A stretch of 64,000 bases of DNA from JANQHO01 sp965218075. GTDB lineage: Bacteria > Bacteroidota > Bacteroidia > Flavobacteriales > Schleiferiaceae. The notes below the pieces were generated by a model. It made no database searches. It worked only from the letters and a program-made list of their open reading frames with translations, and was not told where the DNA came from. Position numbers and translations under genes: made by a program. This document shows, in pieces, positions 8,262 to 16,715 of this stretch (positions are counted from its first letter, which is position 1; every line of letters starts with the position of its first letter). The stretch spans positions 1-64,000 of the forward strand of contig CBDCJZ010000003.1 in assembly GCA_965218075.1 (NCBI GenBank). Reading direction: 5' to 3'.

Positions 8262-8640
8262 TTATGAGATAAGCGTGCCTACTTCTTTGCCCAGTAGGAT
8301 GGAGCGCAGATTACCTGGCTCGTTCACATTGAACACGATAATAGGCACTTGATTTTCTTGACAGAGGGTAAAGGCGGTCATATCCATGACCTGTAGGCCT
8401 TTGGCGTAGATGTCTTCGAAGCTGATTTGCGAGAAGCGCTTAGCAAGAGGGTTCTTCAGCGGGTCTTCTTCGTAGACGCCTTCTACTTTAGTGCCTTTAA
8501 GTACGACGTCTGCGTTGATTTCTATGGCGCGGAGGCTGGCCGTAGAGTCTGTCGTAAAGTAGGGATTACCTATGCCTGCGGCGAAGATAACGATACGGCC
8601 TTTTTCGATGTGTCGGAGGGCTCTGCGTCGGATATTACAG
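8262..8640 (-). pseudogene. pyrH: UMP kinase, 5'-truncated at the foreign-segment border
   Basis: The C-terminal half of uridylate kinase: IRRRALRHIEKGRIVIFAAG, NPYFTTDSTASLRAIEINAD, VVLKGTKVEGVYEEDP and MDMTAFTLCQENQVPIIVFN are family hallmarks. The full enzyme has about 240 residues; here about 125 remain and roughly the first 115, including the N-terminal Lys/Gly substrate-binding part, are missing. The apparent start (8646-8648) is host sequence across the junction. The gene is therefore non-functional as it stands. Its truncation at the same point where the symporter resumes marks the right border of the insertion. Confidence 0.88.
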
Positions 8641-9928
8641 GTACCCATTTATCCTTATATTTTCCATTTGCTAAGTAAACCGAAGACGTATAATCCCAAT
8701 AGCGGACCGTAAGTGTAACCAGCAGCCACAAAAAGTTTTTTTATCACACTTTCGTCTACTGTGTATTTGGATGCCAATGTTATTAGTAATAAAACAATAG
8801 AAAACATAAAGTGAACTCTCTTGCGAATGGCTTTTCCCTGTGTATTATCTTTATTTTTTATATCTAGGAAATCCACACAAAAAGAGGTTGTCAAGGCTGT
8901 TAAAGCAGAATCTGCACTGCTGTATCCCGCAGCAATTAAGCCAACTATAAATAACAGGGCGACTTCGAAACCAAGACCTCCCTCTAAAGCAACTGCGGGA
9001 AAAAGTTTGTCGCCAGTTTCTGTAATGCCTTTTATATCAGCATAATCATACAATAATATGCCCAATGATAAAAAGATCAGATTTACAAAGACCAGTGCAA
9101 CGCTCAACCAAAACACATTTCTCTGGGCATCCTTCAGGCTTCTACAACTGAGGTTTTTTTGCATCATGTCTTGATCCAAACCGGTCATGACAATAGTTAT
9201 AAATGCTCCAGACAAGAACTGCTTCCAAAGGCTATTAGCCTCTCGCCAATTTTTCCAGAAAAAAATCTTGGATTTTTTCCGATTGTACTATGTATGATAT
9301 AATGCTACCTTCTTCTACCAAGTTCTCTTTTATAATAATTATAGTGATTACTACTGCACCCAGCATAAAGATGGTTTGCAAGGTATCTGTCCAGATAATG
9401 GTTTTAATACCTGAGCGAAAAGTGTAAAACCAAATCAACAAAATGGTTATTAAAACTGTGAGCCAAAAGGGAACTCTAAAAGTATCAAAAACTGCAAGCT
9501 GCAATACAATTGCTACGAGGTATAATCTAAAAGAAGCCCCTATAACTCTTGACAACATAAAGAAAAAGGCTCCAGTTTTATAGGAGTAAAAGCCAAATCT
9601 GCCTTTTAGGTAGGTGTAAATAGATGTGAGCTCTAATCTTATAATACAGAGGTAGAAGTACCTTTATGATTACGAGATAGCCAACTACGTAGACCAATAC
9701 TACCTGCAGGTATGAAAACTGACTGTCTGCTACCCAACTCGGAACCGAAATAAAGGTAATTCCCGAAAGTGAAGTCCCAATCATTCCAAAAGCTACTATA
9801 TACCAAGGACTTTGACGACTTCCCAAGAAAAAAGTTTCATTATCACCTTTTTTACCTGTGAGATGAGAAACTCCAATTAGTAGTAAAAAATACAGTCCTA
9901 TTATACTCAAAATCATCCAGGCCGTCAT
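8641..9928 (-). pseudogene. SSS sodium/solute symporter, 5' part, with frameshifts
   Basis: Three consecutive minus-strand reading frames make up one SSS transporter: the N-terminus (9928 to about 9630, SHLTGKKGDNETFFLGSRQS), the middle (FRSGIKTIIWTDTLQTIFML), and the late helices (GLDQDMMQKNLSCRSLKDAQ, AAGYSSADSALTALTTSFCV). Frame changes lie near 9631 (an extra G in AGAGCTC), near 9215-9240, and near 8655. The last helix is found at 4882-5018 beyond the foreign segment. The gene would have encoded a protein of about 480 residues, upstream of and co-oriented with the PIG-L gene. With three frameshifts and an insertion it is a genuine pseudogene unless sequencing errors explain the shifts. 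Confidence 0.8.
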
Positions 9929-9958
9929 ATCTTTAGGTTCTTTTAGTTTGCGGAACTA

Positions 9959-9982
9959 TTATACTCGTAATTACGGGTATAA
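9959..9982. promoter_or_regulatory. Palindromic site between divergent genes
   Basis: A 24-bp near-perfect inverted repeat, TTATAC at one end and GTATAA at the other around CGTAATTACG, with one mismatched pair. It lies between the divergent symporter pseudogene and recR, 26 bp before the recR ATG. The symmetry and position fit a dimeric repressor operator. A near-consensus TAATCTTTG follows on the recR side. No known regulator is recognised. Confidence 0.4.
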
Positions 9983-10008
9983 TCTTTGAGGCTTTCACAA
10001 GTTCGTCA

Positions 10009-10632
10009 ATGAATTTTTCATCTAAATATCTAAAAAAAGCTGTGGAGGAAATTTCTAGTCTTCCAGGTATAGGGCGCAAAACAGCCCTGAGACTAGCTCT
10101 TCATCTGTTAAAACAAAAAGAAGCAAAGGTATTAGCCCTTACTAAATCCATCAACCACCTCAAAGAAGCAGTCAAATATTGTAAAAATTGTGGCAATCTT
10201 AGCGACAGAATCATTTGTGAAATATGTACTGACTCGATAAGAGATACTACTGTTATCTGTGTAGTAGAAGATATTCGCGATGTAATGGCTATTGAAAATA
10301 CAAGACAATATCGCGGACTTTATCAGGTTTTAGGAGGAGTAATTAGTCCGATGGAAGGGATTGGTCCTTCTGACTTAAACATAAAAGCGTTGCTTGAAAA
10401 AGCAGAGAAAGAAGAAATAAACGAAGTTATTTTTGGCTTAGGTACTACCATGGAAGGTGAAACCACTGCCTTCTATTTATATAAAAAGCTTTCTACTTAT
10501 CCAGTAAAACTTACCACCATTGCCAGAGGGATTGCCATTGGCGACCAATTAGAATATGCTGATGAAATAACACTAGCTCGCAGTATAGTTAATCGGATTC
10601 CCTACGAATCATCCTTAAAATCTAATCCGTGA
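10009..10632 (+). CDS. recR: Recombination protein RecR
   Basis: A 207-residue RecR, normal length. RecR with RecO loads RecA at single-strand gaps. The helix-hairpin-helix (SSLPGIGRKTALRLALHLL, residues 17-35), the zinc finger with cysteines 58, 61, 70 and 73 (CKNC...CEIC), and the Toprim domain (VICVVEDIRDVMAIENTRQY, LGGVISPMEGIGP) are all present in the usual order. The C-terminal TTIARGIAIGDQLEYADEIT is the conserved RecR ending. It stands alone on the plus strand, divergent from the broken symporter. Confidence 0.97.
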   Translation: MNFSSKYLKKAVEEISSLPGIGRKTALRLALHLLKQKEAKVLALTKSINHLKEAVKYCKNCGNLSDRIICEICTDSIRDTTVICVVEDIRDVMAIENTRQYRGLYQVLGGVISPMEGIGPSDLNIKALLEKAEKEEINEVIFGLGTTMEGETTAFYLYKKLSTYPVKLTTIARGIAIGDQLEYADEITLARSIVNRIPYESSLKSNP

Positions 10633-11467
10633 TCAAAAATCAAGTAAAATTTGAAATATAGTTGAACCTGATATCTAATTACTTGAATTATTATGCTTGA
10701 TAGTCTTGAATATAGAAGCAGTTAAAAATCAGGGCATGAATTTTTTTATCTGAATGAAATTAATCAGGCCAATGTATTCCTCATGGGGTTCTTCTCTTAT
10801 CAGATGTCTTTTTCTGATCTAGAACCTTTTGAATTTTACACATGGGTTAAAGTCATTATAATCACCTGTTTTTATGTAATCTATTCCGGAGTAAGCAACC
10901 ATAGAATCAATATGTCAATTGATTCTTCAGCAGATATCCTATTAGCAATAATATAGATAATAGCAAATAGAAAGTTTAAATTATGTATGCGCCATGTCAC
11001 GGGTTAATTACTGCTATGCGGTTTCTAAAAGAAAAAATTGCGAAATGAAACAAAGCGGCAATAGAGAGTGATTCAAATGGAAAGTGGCAAAGTGAGAGCG
11101 TAGCGTATTTTGAGTTTTATTTTTTTGCTGTTTCATCAAAGAGGATCTATTTAGAACAAGAACAATATGAAAGATATGATCGACACCATTATTGCCGATA
11201 CTTCTTATTCTCTTTGGATTCAATATTGGAATGGAAATACTCCACAAAGAAGTCAAAAAAGAAATCATTCAAAATTATAAAAGGGTCTATTTTCACTCGG
11301 CCCATTGACTCGGAACGATGACTGGATGGGATGAAAAGAAAAATTAGAGTTGACTCTGAATCAGTGGATTAACTAATTCCCATAAGAGTTCCACCCCGAA
11401 GATTTTTTCTATGCTTGACTCAGTGTTATGAGAAAAACATGAAAACAATGAACGGACTCTTACTCAT
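10633..11467. other. Non-coding gap with no recognisable gene
   Basis: About 835 bp of AT-rich sequence. A 77-codon stop-free plus-strand stretch (about 10726-10959, reading FFYLNEINQANVFLMG) has no convincing start and no recognised similarity, and short ORFs near 11014-11268 look accidental. I see no RNA gene. It is probably decayed coding sequence. Confidence 0.4.
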
Positions 11468-12907
11468 TCATACCGAGGCATTAATCTTATTTAAGTTCTT
11501 TAAACTAAGGTAAGCTTTGATAATAAAATAGGTTAAAAAAGCACAGAGAAATCCAGGAAGTGCGCCGTAGGCAATTTCTGTTAGACCACAAACATTCCAC
11601 ATGACAACAGTTGTGAATCCAAATAAGGCCACAAGAATTGCTCCCCATTCAGGGATATTGGCATTGAGAAGACGCAGAACTAAAACGCTTCCTATGGACG
11701 TCCCAAGTCCTGCGAAGGCAAATACCACGAGGGAGAATACATCACTCTTAGCAAAAAGGGCCGTGACCGTGACTAAAATAGTCACGCAGACCGTTCCCAA
11801 CTTAGCCAGAGAGAAGGAGGACCTTGGAGGTTCAGGGAAGTCACGCAAAAGGGAAGCAGAACAGCTAATGATTTGTGAGTCAGCCGTAGATAGAGATGAG
11901 GCAAAAACTCCTGACAGAAAGAAACCCAGAGCGATAGGGTGTAGCATTTCCCTGGCTGATAAAAGGAGGGACAACTCGGGATGGGAGAGAGCAGAGTCTT
12001 TTAGAATGATTCTTGTGCACAATCCAACTGAAATAAAAAGAAAGAAAAAAACCACTTCAAAAAGATAACTTGTGATAATAAATTTTTTAGCATCTTTTGG
12101 TTTTCTCAAAGCCATGGCACGAATGAGTATGTGGGAATTTCCAAGAACCCCAATTCCAAGGGCTACAGCCCCTAGAAAAAATAAGATGAAACCAAAAGTG
12201 CCACCAATGGAAAGGTTTTGAGGAAAGAGAGCCACTTGATCGGTACCAGGTGCTGTTTCCAAAAATCTGATAATGAGGTTGGCAATGCTTCCCTGTTCTA
12301 TAACAACCATAATTAAAATAAACAAAAGGCTGAGGGTCATCATTACAACTTGAGCGACATCTGTCCATATGGAAGCTCTAATTCCTCCAGACCAACAATA
12401 AAATAAGATGATAATTGCACTTAGAAAAACTCCTGCTGTATAAGCATGCTTGAAGACAACTTCTAGGGCCCTTCCTCCTGTCTTCAGTTGAGCAGCAGCA
12501 TAGATGATGAAAAAAAAAAGGGTGAGAACTCCAATAAAACGCCGCAGCCAAATACGATTTTCACCTCTCCAAAAAGTTATTAATTCACCAAGGCTCAAAG
12601 CCCAACCCCCAATGTTTGTTTTTTGTAGTTTCAGGATAACTGGAGCATAGACAATGAAATGACCCAGCAATAGCCCCGCTCCTATCCAGATGACTAAAGT
12701 ACCTCCGGTATAGGCAGTGCTCATAATACCGACAAAAATAAAACCACTAAATTTGGAAGCACTAGCGGAAAGTGCAAGGAGATAAGGAGAAATACTTTGG
12801 CTGGCTAGAAAGTAGTCGGTCCCTGATTTCCGGCTCTTCTTTATAGCTAAAAACCCGATGATACCTGTGACTCCAACAAGAAAAAAGAAAAAACTAAGCA
12901 AGGTCAT
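11468..12907 (-). CDS. SSS-family symporter, PutP-like
   Basis: An intact 479-residue sodium/solute symporter with about 13 membrane spans. The N-terminal DYFLASQSISPYLLALSASA and SKFSGFIFVGIMSTAYTGGT, the family signature region GGIRASIWTDVAQVVMMTLS, and the late-helix SGVFASSLSTADSQIISCSA place it in the SSS superfamily, nearest in style to sodium/proline symporters (PutP). Substrate specificity cannot be read from sequence. It stands alone on the minus strand, with no partner gene nearby. The short shadow ORFs within it are out-of-frame readings. Confidence 0.85.
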   Translation of the reverse strand: MTLLSFFFFLVGVTGIIGFLAIKKSRKSGTDYFLASQSISPYLLALSASASKFSGFIFVGIMSTAYTGGTLVIWIGAGLLLGHFIVYAPVILKLQKTNIGGWALSLGELITFWRGENRIWLRRFIGVLTLFFFIIYAAAQLKTGGRALEVVFKHAYTAGVFLSAIIILFYCWSGGIRASIWTDVAQVVMMTLSLLFILIMVVIEQGSIANLIIRFLETAPGTDQVALFPQNLSIGGTFGFILFFLGAVALGIGVLGNSHILIRAMALRKPKDAKKFIITSYLFEVVFFFLFISVGLCTRIILKDSALSHPELSLLLSAREMLHPIALGFFLSGVFASSLSTADSQIISCSASLLRDFPEPPRSSFSLAKLGTVCVTILVTVTALFAKSDVFSLVVFAFAGLGTSIGSVLVLRLLNANIPEWGAILVALFGFTTVVMWNVCGLTEIAYGALPGFLCAFLTYFIIKAYLSLKNLNKINASV

Positions 12908-13032
12908 TATTACCTATCTACTGCTTCATTTTAGCCATAGCCAAAAATAAAATTTCACTTGACAAATATATTAAGATAAATCGTTCATTTAATAATAGAA
13001 ACTAGTACAAAAATAGGCGTAATAATACTCAT

Positions 13033-13204
13033 TTAGATATTTAAGTTATTACGAAAGTTCTTTTTAACCCAATCATAAACCATTTCAATCTCCATTAATT
13101 CACTCAAGAAATAGGACAAATTTTTCGATGCTTGTCTACTTCTGAATTCAATAATTTCATCATATTTTAAGTTCTAGCAAATCGCAAAACTCCCTTCCTG
13201 TCAT
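13033..13204 (-). pseudogene. Small hypothetical gene, one-base frameshift
   Basis: Reading from an ATG at 13202-13204 gives MTGREFCDLLELK; dropping one base from the TTTT run at 13165-13168 then continues YDEIIEFRSRQASKNLSYFL and MEIEMVYDWVKKNFRN to a stop at 13033-13035. The result is a coherent 56-residue, charged, helical protein. No family is recognised. The region is full of decayed genes, so this is probably a remnant, but the shift is at a homopolymer and could be an error. Confidence 0.3.
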
Positions 13205-13277
13205 AAGCCTCCTTACAATCTGACCTATAAAGTTAGGTTTCGATTAAGATTTTGTGTAACTAAATTATCTATAGAAT

Positions 13278-14245
13278 TTAGCATAAAACCATCTTGTTTA
13301 AAGTGTTAAAGAACATTTGATTTTTACAAATATTCCTATTATTATACTTGTAAGCAAACTCAATAAGATAACCATCTAAGTATTTAGTGCTTACATGTTG
13401 ATAAATACCATAAATCCCTCTTTGTCATAATAGACCAAAACTCCTCTATTGGGTTTATATGAATATCATCATTGTAAAATCTTTCTTTATAGTTGTGGGG
13501 CAGGGAATGTGAGCAAGTGGATAGGTCCTCAGTCCTTTGCGACTCTTAATTGTCCGGCTCCTTATGCTTAATGATTTTATGATACATAATAATCACCTAT
13601 ACTCTTGTAGGATGGGTTTTCGTTTGTCATAAGGGTACTTTCCTTTCCAATCTATATTCGCTCCTATCATTATTATCAATTTCATGTTTGTTAGACTTAT
13701 CTGTCCTTGTTAACATATACAGGCCCTTTTCTCTCTACCATTCCTAAAACAGGGGTCTTTTCACTTCCCCTACCTCTTTTATTGAAAGAGTCCTTCTCAT
13801 ATTCAGTCTTTCTAATATTATCTTTACGTGGCTTGTCACCTACATAGGCCTCATCCATCTCTACAATTCCTTTCAGTAAACCACTATCATTCTTCATGGC
13901 TTTGCGAATTCTTTGCATAATATACCAAGCTGTAGGTTGTGCAATGTTACAAGCACGTGCTAATTGATAATAAGGATGTGCCTTTCTTTGCCCCTAATAC
14001 AAGAGACAAAGCTAAAAACCATTTTTGTAAGGTAATATCTGTGTACCGTGAAAGATTGTATTTATGTGTACATGAAAGTTATGATGGCAATTGGAACACA
14101 TATACCTATTATCTTTTTGCTGTACTATGTTCACTACCACAATATGGGCATATTAAAAGTTATTTCTTCCCCATCTTATCTTTTCTAAATACGCTATACA
14201 AAATTCCTCTGTAGGGAATATTTTGTATATCTCTGTTATGGTCAT
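13278..14245 (-). pseudogene. IS1595-family (ISXO2-like) transposase, decayed
   Basis: The minus strand read piecewise from the ATG at 14243-14245 gives IYKIFPTEEFCIAYLEKIRW, a damaged zinc-ribbon part (MCSNCHHNF), YQLARACNIAQPTAWYIMQR, then the DDE core GIVEMDEAYVGDKPRKDNIR and KTPVLGMVERKGPVYVNKD, and the C-terminal INPIEEFWSIMTK and GIYGIYQHVSTKYLDGYLIE. This is the order of an ISXO2-like transposase. Several stops and frame changes interrupt it, so it is inactive. Clear terminal inverted repeats were not found, so the element boundaries are unknown. Confidence 0.75.
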
Positions 14246-14639
14246 TTCAATTCTACGTTTTTATTATTTGTACAAATATCCAAATAAGTATTATTACGAA
14301 AATAGAAAAATGAAAGTCTAATTTCCCCCTGTCTATCCTAATATTTATGCCTTATTTTGTTTGGGACATGGAGTAATCTCTTCTCTTCTGTCATTTGTTG
14401 AAAGTTCTGGACTCGTCTCTACTTCAATGAGTTCTCCGGCTATTTCAACGCTTCCCTTCTCCGCCTTAATTCGCTTATTTTCATGTTTTTCTGAAGGATT
14501 TTTCACTGCTTTATATAGCTTTCTATTATCTAATCGGCTTTTCCTCCTGGATTCTTGTGCTCCTGGAGCAGGAAAAAATTTATATAACTGGAGTATTATG
14601 GAATGCATACAGTACCTTTGCAACTAGCAGGGGTGCAGA
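14246..14639. other. Gap between the IS remnant and a small membrane gene
   Basis: About 390 bp. Overlapping opposite-strand ORFs at 14345-14627 exist, but neither shows a recognised family or a convincing start. The minus-strand reading is charged (KNPSEKHENKRIKAEKGSVE) and could be a gene remnant. Nothing else is seen. Confidence 0.3.
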
Positions 14640-15014
14640 ATGGATAGTGAAGAAATATTGAAGAAAGTAACTCTGTCTACGACGGCAGTCTTTTTACTTA
14701 CGATCTTAATGCTTCTTGCTGGCCTTCAGGGTCTGGATGAGTTTGATTTAGATGGAATGTTATTCTTAGCAGTAGTTATTTTTCATCCTGTATCGCTAGT
14801 TCTTATTTTGCTGTCCTGCCTCCCAATAATTAAGGAGAAGCATCAGCTAATTGTCGTTGCCATAGTTTCAATAAACCTTATTCTGTTGGTTTCCACTACT
14901 CTGCTTATCTTAGACTCAGTAATCAAAGGAGATGTCATAATTCCGGTAATTTTCTCAATACCATCCCTTCTGTTTCTCGCCTATTATTTTGGAAAAACAA
15001 AGCAGGTAAAATGA
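14640..15014 (+). CDS. Hypothetical four-span membrane protein
   Basis: A 124-residue protein with four hydrophobic segments at about residues 13-30, 40-62, 70-92 and 99-118, separated by short polar loops (KEKHQ). There is no signal peptide beyond the first span and no recognisable catalytic motif. The hydrophobic periodicity over the whole length argues that it is a real gene and not a chance ORF, although it lies among decayed genes. No neighbour gives a functional hint. Confidence 0.5.
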   Translation: MDSEEILKKVTLSTTAVFLLTILMLLAGLQGLDEFDLDGMLFLAVVIFHPVSLVLILLSCLPIIKEKHQLIVVAIVSINLILLVSTTLLILDSVIKGDVIIPVIFSIPSLLFLAYYFGKTKQVK

Positions 15015-15025
15015 ATCGCAAGCTT

Positions 15026-16414
15026 TTAAATCCAGATTCCCTTATACGTTGTAGCCTTCATCATGTTAGCTGGAGTTTTCATCACGTTTGTGCATGGGCT
15101 GTTTTTAGGCTTTTCTGTAAGCAATAAACCAGCCAAATCAGAACCTTCACACACCATTGTTCCTCTTAATTCCTTTACCATTGCAGGTTTAAGATGCTTT
15201 CCACCCTTAAGATGTAAAACCATCTTTTTATAATCACCATTATCTGTTTCAAACCAGATGTGCCTGTCTACACCTTTATCATTACTCTGTTTTTTATTGA
15301 TAAAGCTATCAACCCAATTCCGCTGTCCAATGTTCAATGTTCAATGTTCAAACTGCTTAGGATCTTGTTCAAAAAGCATTTGCTAACGTAGGATAATCAC
15401 ACAATTCAAAATTTTTGTATAACTTGAACAGGTAAACAACTAACAGGGCTTCCCCTGTCTCCAAAGCTTCCTTGATAAGCCTAAAAGACCAATACCCCCA
15501 ATATTATATCCTAGCCACCACTGTTGCTCCAACTTATGAGCGGCATAATTGGCAGTACCACAGCCGCAAAATGGATCAAATACAACATCCTCTTCTTTTG
15601 AATTGGTTTTGATGATACATTCAAGTAAAGCTTAGGGCTTTTGGATAGCATAGCCTAATCGCTCATTGGCTGACAGGGTTGTGATAGGGATTTGCCAGAC
15701 ATCATCCAATAGAACATCTGCCAAATCTAATTCCTCCTCAATAGCAAGGTTTCTTCACCCCTCATTGTTAAATATGACTTTCTAGTATTTCCTGCCCCGT
15801 CGTTTTTTACTACTCTCTGAAGGTTCACGATATAGAATATTGAATTTGCTAGATCAACAGTTTTTAGCATAAAATAAGAACGTATCATGCATTCTCTGAA
15901 ATTGAACTGCTTTTTTGCCTATCTCCTGTAACTCCATACGATTTCATTCTTAAAATTTTTGTCACCAAGCACCCACACCCATCGTAACTTTAATATAATA
16001 AGAAGCTGTCGGACCACAATGAAGGTGCATTAAACCTGTTGGATTTAATATACAGATACATCTCAAATAATCTTTGCATCGTATAACAATGAATAAGATA
16101 ATAACTTAGAATTTGGTATTTCTTAAGAGTCTTCATCTAATTTTCCCAAAATGCTATCATTTCAGAATCCATCCCATATCGTTCCATAATGACAGGCAGT
16201 GGTTTTAACTTTTCAATATCCTCGCTACTTAATGTTCACGCATTACAAAATGCTTCCACTTGTTCTGGTATTAGACTTCCCCGTCATGGTTTTGTACGTC
16301 ATCTTGATAGTTGCAATTGGAATTGAAAGGTGGGTCCAGGTAAATCAAATCGATAAACTCATCAGGTATGCTTTGCATGACGGTAAGATTATCACCGTAA
16401 ATCAGTTCATTCAT
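15026..16414 (-). pseudogene. DNA adenine methyltransferase (N4/N6-Mtase), decayed
   Basis: Read piecewise on the minus strand this is a beta-class DNA methyltransferase: MNELIYGDNLTVMQSIPDEF with the catalytic motif LIYLDPPFNSN near 16300-16340, LMHLHCGPTASYYIKV (15980-16030), QFQRMHDTFLFY, DDVWQIPITTLSANERLGYA, then the SAM motif VVFDPFCGCGTANYAAHKLE (15540-15600) and the C-terminal domain WVDSFINKKQSNDKGVDRHI and MVLHLKGGKHLKPAMVKELR. The order (DPPF before the SAM motif) is that of beta-class N6-adenine enzymes of Type III-like systems. Multiple stops and frameshifts make it inactive. No cognate nuclease gene is seen nearby. Confidence 0.75.
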
Positions 16415-16684
16415 TCCGTTTTGGTAGTCTCCATGACACAATAGTGTAAGGGGGTCATGACCATTATTCTTGTAATTAGCGTATTGAAGCTAAAACATCA
16501 AAAAGTAGAAAAATGGCAGATTATGATAACTTTATTAAATAAGTAAACAATTGAGAATTGCGAAAAAGAATCATACCTGGAATGGCACAGTTTAATAATG
16601 ATTAGCCAAAGAGCTATTAAAGATAACTAGTGCAGACTATTCCTTCTCTCACTTTCCTATCTCGTTAAACCATTGATATTATTC

Positions 16685-16692
16685 TAACTTTG
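16685..16692 (+). promoter_or_regulatory. Putative -7 box of the ileS promoter
   Basis: TAACTTTG matches the Bacteroidota -7 consensus TAnnTTTG and lies 23 bp before the ileS start. No well-placed TTG -33 box is obvious. The rest of the 300-bp gap after the methyltransferase remnant shows nothing else. Confidence 0.45.
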
Positions 16693-16715
16693 CGCTTCTT
16701 TAGAAAAGCGTTTAA

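Larger units (their letters stand above)
5019..8640. mobile_element. GC-rich foreign segment inserted in a symporter gene
   Basis: A segment of about 3.6 kb that interrupts an SSS gene. It is visibly richer in GC than its flanks: the line 5341-5400 has 37 G+C of 60 by hand count, while 4741-4800 has 19 of 60. ACAG stands at 5015-5018 on one side and 8637-8640 on the other, and removing the segment with one ACAG restores the symporter reading. It holds a truncated gene end, a tail-fibre-like gene, a terminator hairpin, a barrel protein gene, complete frr and a pyrH gene lacking its 5' part. No transposase, integrase or terminal inverted repeats are seen. It may be captured DNA from another Bacteroidota, or a library or assembly chimera. 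Confidence 0.65.

Noticed and set aside
5019..8640. A prophage or insertion sequence as the identity of the foreign segment
   Set aside because: There is no integrase, transposase, att-like repeat longer than 4 bp or other phage gene apart from the tail-fibre-like one, and frr-pyrH are ordinary chromosomal genes.
8640..8645. A GGTACC sequence at the right border of the foreign segment, possibly a cloning scar
   Set aside because: The bases GTACC are part of the host symporter codons (WVP) and no matching site stands at the left border, so it is coincidental.
10726..10959. A 77-codon plus-strand open stretch after recR
   Set aside because: It has no plausible start codon or ribosome-binding site and shows no recognised similarity. 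AT-rich DNA gives such stretches by chance.
14345..14627. Overlapping opposite-strand ORFs of about 90 codons
   Set aside because: Neither shows family motifs or a credible start. They lie in a decayed region.
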